NCBI GenBank assembly: GCA_019137195.1
Contig: JAGVSR010000010.1
Coordinates: 44,956 to 108,955 of the forward strand
Reading direction: 5' to 3'
Length of the DNA: 64,000 nt
Origin: Alphaproteobacteria bacterium
GTDB lineage: Bacteria; Pseudomonadota; Alphaproteobacteria; Rhizobiales; Hyphomicrobiaceae
The translations under genes and the position numbers were made by a program. This document shows positions 60,401 to 64,000 of the stretch, piece by piece; position 1 is the stretch's first letter, and the number at the start of each line of letters is the position of its first letter. The notes under the pieces were generated by a model, which made no database searches, had not been told where the DNA came from, and was given only the letters and a program-made list of their open reading frames with translations.

Positions 60401-61378
60401 ATGTTCGCTGCTCTCGCTTTCGCCGCGATCCTGATCGAGGCCGCAGCGGGGTACCCGGATGCCATCTATCGCCGCATCGGTCATCCCGTTACCTGGATCG
60501 GAGCGCTGGCGGCAGCCTGTGAGCGAGCCTGGAACCGGGCCGATCGAGCGTTCATGGCGCGGCGTGCGCTCGGTGCGTTGACGCTCCTCGTGCTGGTCGG
60601 CACGGCAGCCGCCGCCGGATTTGGCCTCACTCATGTTGCGACCAGCGCCGCAGGCCCGCTCGGTGGCCTCCTTGTCACGGCTGCGGTCGCGAGCACGCTC
60701 GTCGCGCAGCGCAGCCTCGACGATCACGTCGCCGCTGTCGCAGCGGCCCTCGAGCGCGATGGGCTCGATGCGGCCCGGCGCGCCGTATCGAAAATCGTCG
60801 GCCGTGACCCCGACACGCTCGACGAGGCCGGCGTGTCGCGTGCCGCGATCGAGAGCCTAGCCGAGAATTTCTCCGATGGCGTGGTTGCGCCACTATTCTG
60901 GCTCGTCGTCGCGGGGTTGCCCGGCGCTCTCGTCTACAAGGCGATCAATACCGCCGACAGCATGATCGGCCACAAGTCCGAGCGCTACCTGGCGTTCGGC
61001 TGGGCCGCGGCACGTACCGACGATCTCGTCAATCTCCCGGCATCGCGGCTCTCGGCGCTGTGGCTCGCACTTGCAGCGCTTGTGCTGCGCGGCGCGTCGG
61101 CGCGCGATGCCGTCCGCGCCATAGGCAGGGACGCCTCGAAGCATCGGTCGCCGAATGCTGGCTGGCCCGAGGCCGCCATGGCCGGCGCCTTGGGCTTCAA
61201 GCTTGCTGGCCCGCGCGCGTATGGCGGCAACATGGTCGACGACCATTTCATGGGAGACGGGCGTGCCGATCTCGACGCGTCCGACGTTCGGCGCGCACTG
61301 GCGCTCTATCGCGTGGCCTCGACTGTGCAGGGCGCGGCGGTCATGATCCTTGCGCTCGTGACGCCGGCATGGCTGTGA
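60401..61378 (+). CDS. cbiB: Adenosylcobinamide-phosphate synthase
   Basis: A 325-residue membrane enzyme (CobD in Pseudomonas naming) that attaches aminopropanol phosphate to cobyric acid. Recognised by [106 protein letters not shown], and [18 protein letters not shown] near the end. Start: ATG at 60401 is preferred; the frame also opens with TTG at 60377. It follows cobS by about 113 bases. Its last 38 bases overlap the convergent cobQ gene. Confidence 0.94.
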   Translation: MFAALAFAAILIEAAAGYPDAIYRRIGHPVTWIGALAAACERAWNRADRAFMARRALGALTLLVLVGTAAAAGFGLTHVATSAAGPLGGLLVTAAVASTLVAQRSLDDHVAAVAAALERDGLDAARRAVSKIVGRDPDTLDEAGVSRAAIESLAENFSDGVVAPLFWLVVAGLPGALVYKAINTADSMIGHKSERYLAFGWAAARTDDLVNLPASRLSALWLALAALVLRGASARDAVRAIGRDASKHRSPNAGWPEAAMAGALGFKLAGPRAYGGNMVDDHFMGDGRADLDASDVRRALALYRVASTVQGAAVMILALVTPAWL

Positions 61379-62843
61379 CCGGATGCGCGAGGCCGAGCAG
61401 TGTCTCGCAGTCGATATGGTCAGTCAGGTGCCGAGCGAGCGCATCGAGCGTTGCGTCCACGTCCTGCTCGTAGTCCAGTCCGCTCGGAGCCGCGCCGAGC
61501 GCGGACAGCCAGCGGGCGCGCTGGCGATCGTCCGAGAACAGCCCATGCACGTAGCAGCCCGCGACGCGGCCGTCGGCGGACGACGCGCCGTCGAGGCGGC
61601 CATCGTCGAGACGAAGCAGCGGGCGGGCGCAGTCCGGGCCGCTCGTGCGTCCGATATGCATCTCGTACCCCGAGAACGGAACATCGTCCGCGTGAGACGT
61701 CCCGGCGACCGCAACGAGAAGCTTCTCTCCGGCAAGCACGGTCGTCACGTCGAGGAGACCAAGACCCGGAACGGCTCCAGCCACACCCTCGATGCCGCCG
61801 GGATCGGAAATGGACGTTCCGAGCATCTGGTAGCCGCCGCAGACGCCGAGCACGCGCCCCCCGCGCCGCATGTGCGCTTTGACGTCCGTGTCCCAGCCGC
61901 AGGCCCGGAGGCTTGCGAGATCGGCCATCGTTGCTTTCGAGCCCGGCAGAATGACGAGATCGGTTCCGCAGGGGATCGGCTCGCCCCCACGCAGGAAGCG
62001 AAGCTCGACCTCGGGCTCGAGGCGCAACGGATCGAAATCGTCGAAGTTCGAGATGCGGGGATAGGCGAGCACAGCAACTCTGAGCTTGGCGTCCTTCTTC
62101 GCAGGTTGTCTCGCATCGAGCGCCAAGGCGTCCTCTGCGGGCAGCCGGCCGGCGCCGGCAAAGAACGGCACGAGGCCGAGCGGCCGCCAGCCTGTCTTGT
62201 CCGCGACGAGCTGCATGCCGTCGTCAAAGAGCGCGGGATCGCCTCTGAACCGATTGACGAGAAATCCTTTGATCAGCTCGGCATCGGCCGTTTCGATCAC
62301 GGCCTTGGTGCCGACCAGACTGGCGATGACACCGCCGCGGTCGATATCGCCGATCAGCACGACCGGCGCATTCGCGGCCCGTGCAAAGCCCATGTTCGCG
62401 ATGTCGCCTCGGCGCAGATTGACCTCGGACGCCGAGCCCGCGCCCTCGACGAGAACCAGATCGGCCTCGCCGGCCAGCCTGAAAAAGCTATCGAGAACGC
62501 TCTCCAGGAGCTTGGGCTTCATCCCTTGGTAGTCGCGAGCCTTGGCGTTGCCGATGACGCGCCCCTGCACGACGATCTGCGATCCGATCTCGCTTTGCGG
62601 CTTCAAGAGCACCGGGTTCATATGCACGGAAGGGCTGACGCGGCAGGCGCGGGCTTGCAAGGCCTGGGCACGACCGATCTCGCCGCCGTCGGCCGTCACC
62701 GCTGCGTTGTTCGACATGTTCTGCGGCTTGAACGGACGCACGGCGAGGCCACGGTTCGCAAACGCGCGCGCGAGCCCCGCGACGATCAGCGATTTGCCGA
62801 CATCGGACCCCGTGCCCTGGAACATGAGAACGCGGGCCGCCAT
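61341..62843 (-). CDS. cobQ: Cobyric acid synthase (glutamine-hydrolysing)
   Basis: A 500-residue ATP- and glutamine-dependent amidase that converts adenosylcobyrinate diamide to cobyric acid by four amidations. ATP-binding half: [68 protein letters not shown]. Glutamine-amidotransferase half: [12 protein letters not shown] with the Cys nucleophile and GCYVHGLF with the His. Start ATG at 62843 overlaps the cobO stop by one base (TAATG). Convergent with cbiB, 38-base overlap. All elements typical, so activity is likely. Confidence 0.95.
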   Translation of the reverse strand: MAARVLMFQGTGSDVGKSLIVAGLARAFANRGLAVRPFKPQNMSNNAAVTADGGEIGRAQALQARACRVSPSVHMNPVLLKPQSEIGSQIVVQGRVIGNAKARDYQGMKPKLLESVLDSFFRLAGEADLVLVEGAGSASEVNLRRGDIANMGFARAANAPVVLIGDIDRGGVIASLVGTKAVIETADAELIKGFLVNRFRGDPALFDDGMQLVADKTGWRPLGLVPFFAGAGRLPAEDALALDARQPAKKDAKLRVAVLAYPRISNFDDFDPLRLEPEVELRFLRGGEPIPCGTDLVILPGSKATMADLASLRACGWDTDVKAHMRRGGRVLGVCGGYQMLGTSISDPGGIEGVAGAVPGLGLLDVTTVLAGEKLLVAVAGTSHADDVPFSGYEMHIGRTSGPDCARPLLRLDDGRLDGASSADGRVAGCYVHGLFSDDRQRARWLSALGAAPSGLDYEQDVDATLDALARHLTDHIDCETLLGLAHPVTAMPASRAQGS

Positions 62844-63466
62844 TAGAACTCGATGCCTTCCTGCGCTCTGACGCCGGCCGCGAAGTGGTGCTTCACAAGG
62901 CTCATGTCGGTAACGAGATCGGCAGCGCCGATCAGCTCCTCTTTGGCGTTGCGTCCGGTGACGACGATGTGAAGATCCGGCCGCCGCGCCTTCAGCGTCT
63001 CGATCACCATTGCCGTGTCGAGATGGTCGTAGCGGAGTGCGATGTTGAGCTCGTCCAGGATCAGGAGCCGGATCGAGGGATCGGCCATCAGCTCCTTGGC
63101 CTTGGCGAAGGCCCGCTCTGCGGCGGCAACGTCCCGGGCCCGATCCTGCGTCTCCCAGGTGAAGCCCTCGCCGAGCGTGTACCACTGCACCTGATCGCCG
63201 AAGACCGAGATGGCCTTGCGTTCCCCAGTTTCCCAAGCGCCCTTGCCGAACTGAACGACACCGACCTTGAGGCCGCGCCCGAGCGCGCGCAGCATGAGGC
63301 CCCAGGCGGCAGTCGATTTCCCCTTGCCCTTGCCGGTGTGAACGATGAGGAGGCCCTTCTCGACGGTCTTCGACGCAACTTCGGCATCCTGGGCCGCCTT
63401 GCGGTTGGCCATCTTGGCTTTGTGCCGTGTCTCGTTGGAGGCAGGGTCGGGCTTGGGCTCGCTCAT
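62843..63466 (-). CDS. cobO: Cob(I)yrinic acid a,c-diamide adenosyltransferase
   Basis: A 207-residue cytosolic BtuR-type ATP:corrinoid adenosyltransferase. The P-loop, unusual for this family, is clear: [34 protein letters not shown]. Other family segments are [43 protein letters not shown], and the end [17 protein letters not shown]. It adds the adenosyl upper ligand. Its start overlaps the cobU stop (63463-63466, ATGA) and its stop overlaps the cobQ start by one base. Confidence 0.95.
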   Translation of the reverse strand: MSEPKPDPASNETRHKAKMANRKAAQDAEVASKTVEKGLLIVHTGKGKGKSTAAWGLMLRALGRGLKVGVVQFGKGAWETGERKAISVFGDQVQWYTLGEGFTWETQDRARDVAAAERAFAKAKELMADPSIRLLILDELNIALRYDHLDTAMVIETLKARRPDLHIVVTGRNAKEELIGAADLVTDMSLVKHHFAAGVRAQEGIEF

Positions 63467-63999
63467 GGACGCAGGCTCTCCTTGGCAGCATTGGATTTCA
63501 GGACGAGAGGCAGGCCGGCGGCAACGAGCACGACCTCGTCGGCGACGGCGGCGATGGCTTGGTTGAGCTGGCCTTGCTGGTCCCTGAACTGGCGCGCCAG
63601 TGCGTTGTCGGGAACGATGCCGAGACCGACCTCGCTCGACACGAGCACCACCGGACCGGGGACGGCTGCCAGGGCTGCGAGGAGCCCTTCGGTTTCGGCG
63701 GAAGCGTCGCGGCCGGCGAGCATCACGTTCGACAGCCAGAGCGTCAGGCAGTCGACCAGCACGGCCCGGCCAGCCGTTTGCGGACTTCTGAGCACGGCCG
63801 CCAGATCGAGTCCGGATTCGATAGTTAACCAGCGGGAATCGCGCCGCAATTTATGCGCGGCGATGCGCGACTGCATGTCCTCGTCGAAGGCCTCGGCCGT
63901 GGCGATGTAGACCCAGGGGGGAGCGGTCCTACCGAGGCGGCCCTCGGCAAAAGCGCTCTTCCCCGAGCGCGCGCCGCCCAGAATCAGTGTGAGACGAGG
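63463..63999 (-). CDS. cobU: Adenosylcobinamide kinase / guanylyltransferase, N-terminal end outside window
   Basis: The bifunctional kinase/guanylyltransferase (CobP in Pseudomonas naming) that activates adenosylcobinamide with GTP before CobS acts. Partial: the frame is open to the window edge. Visible are the P-loop [17 protein letters not shown], the guanylylation His in [59 protein letters not shown] and the C-terminal [12 protein letters not shown]. About 178 residues are seen, so only the first few residues are missing. Minus strand; its end overlaps cobO by four bases (ATGA), so cobU-cobO-cobQ are one operon. Confidence 0.93.
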   Translation of the reverse strand, partial: PRLTLILGGARSGKSAFAEGRLGRTAPPWVYIATAEAFDEDMQSRIAAHKLRRDSRWLTIESGLDLAAVLRSPQTAGRAVLVDCLTLWLSNVMLAGRDASAETEGLLAALAAVPGPVVLVSSEVGLGIVPDNALARQFRDQQGQLNQAIAAVADEVVLVAAGLPLVLKSNAAKESLRP

Positions 64000-64000
64000 C

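Overview
The window is strongly GC-rich DNA packed with chromosomal genes. It looks like an alphaproteobacterium of the order Hyphomicrobiales (Rhizobiales). Pointers to this are the der-bamB-TPR-panB order, a TIGR03808-type Tat-exported repeat protein, an NnrU-family protein, DUF1499 and CHAD genes, a TetR-adaptor-RND pump operon and an aerobic-type cob gene cluster. The order is an inference from gene content; no rRNA or other phylogenetic marker was read. I found no insertion sequence, prophage, CRISPR array or replication origin.

Layout. 1-5.1 kb: the C-terminal part of a pyroglutamyl peptidase, an orphan thiS, a three-domain LplT/PlsC/acyl-ACP-ligase fusion and holC. 5.3-10.7 kb: a secreted four-cysteine protein, then der, bamB, a membrane-anchored TPR protein and panB, all on the minus strand. 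11-18 kb: an L,D-transpeptidase with a coiled coil and a second, degenerate catalytic-like module; an NnrU protein; a cluster of a small membrane protein, a SLATT-domain protein and an exported 5'-nucleotidase-like protein; and an SH3b protein. 18-25.5 kb: an ornithine-cyclodeaminase homologue, smc, the TIGR03808 protein and an alpha/beta hydrolase. 25.8-30 kb: a probable cell-envelope operon (OmpA protein with repeated domains, a 32-residue membrane protein and a membrane-anchored double helix-hairpin-helix protein) ending in a clear terminator. 30-34 kb: a two-component set (LuxR-type regulator, hybrid histidine kinase, FIST-domain sensor) resembling the NosP/NahK nitric-oxide pathway. 34-42.5 kb: a DUF533 protein, the TetR/adaptor/RND efflux operon with two operator-like sites, and a divergent orphan haem-copper oxidase subunit I. 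42.6-48 kb: a beta-barrel outer-membrane protein divergent from an arabinose-5-phosphate isomerase, two tandem NfeD proteins and a stomatin-like SPFH protein. 48-57 kb: an ABC-2 exporter, a membrane protein with a TIR domain at each end, hemH, a CHAD protein, an unknown exported protein, a DUF1499 protein and a metallo-beta-lactamase-fold hydrolase. 57-64 kb: tRNA-Pro(CGG), tRNA-Gln(TTG) and the late cobalamin genes, cobT-cobC-cobS-cbiB converging on cobQ-cobO-cobU.

How the genes fit together. Much of the window serves the cell envelope: BamB, the TPR protein, L,D-transpeptidase, OmpA, RND pump, KdsD for the Kdo precursor, and phospholipid repair. Cofactors are the second theme (panB, thiS, hemH, cob genes). 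The most unusual items are the double-TIR membrane protein, the SLATT/nucleotidase pair, the subunit I that lacks the usual proton-channel residues, and the FIST/kinase/regulator set. All functional statements rest on motif recognition by eye. No database search was possible.
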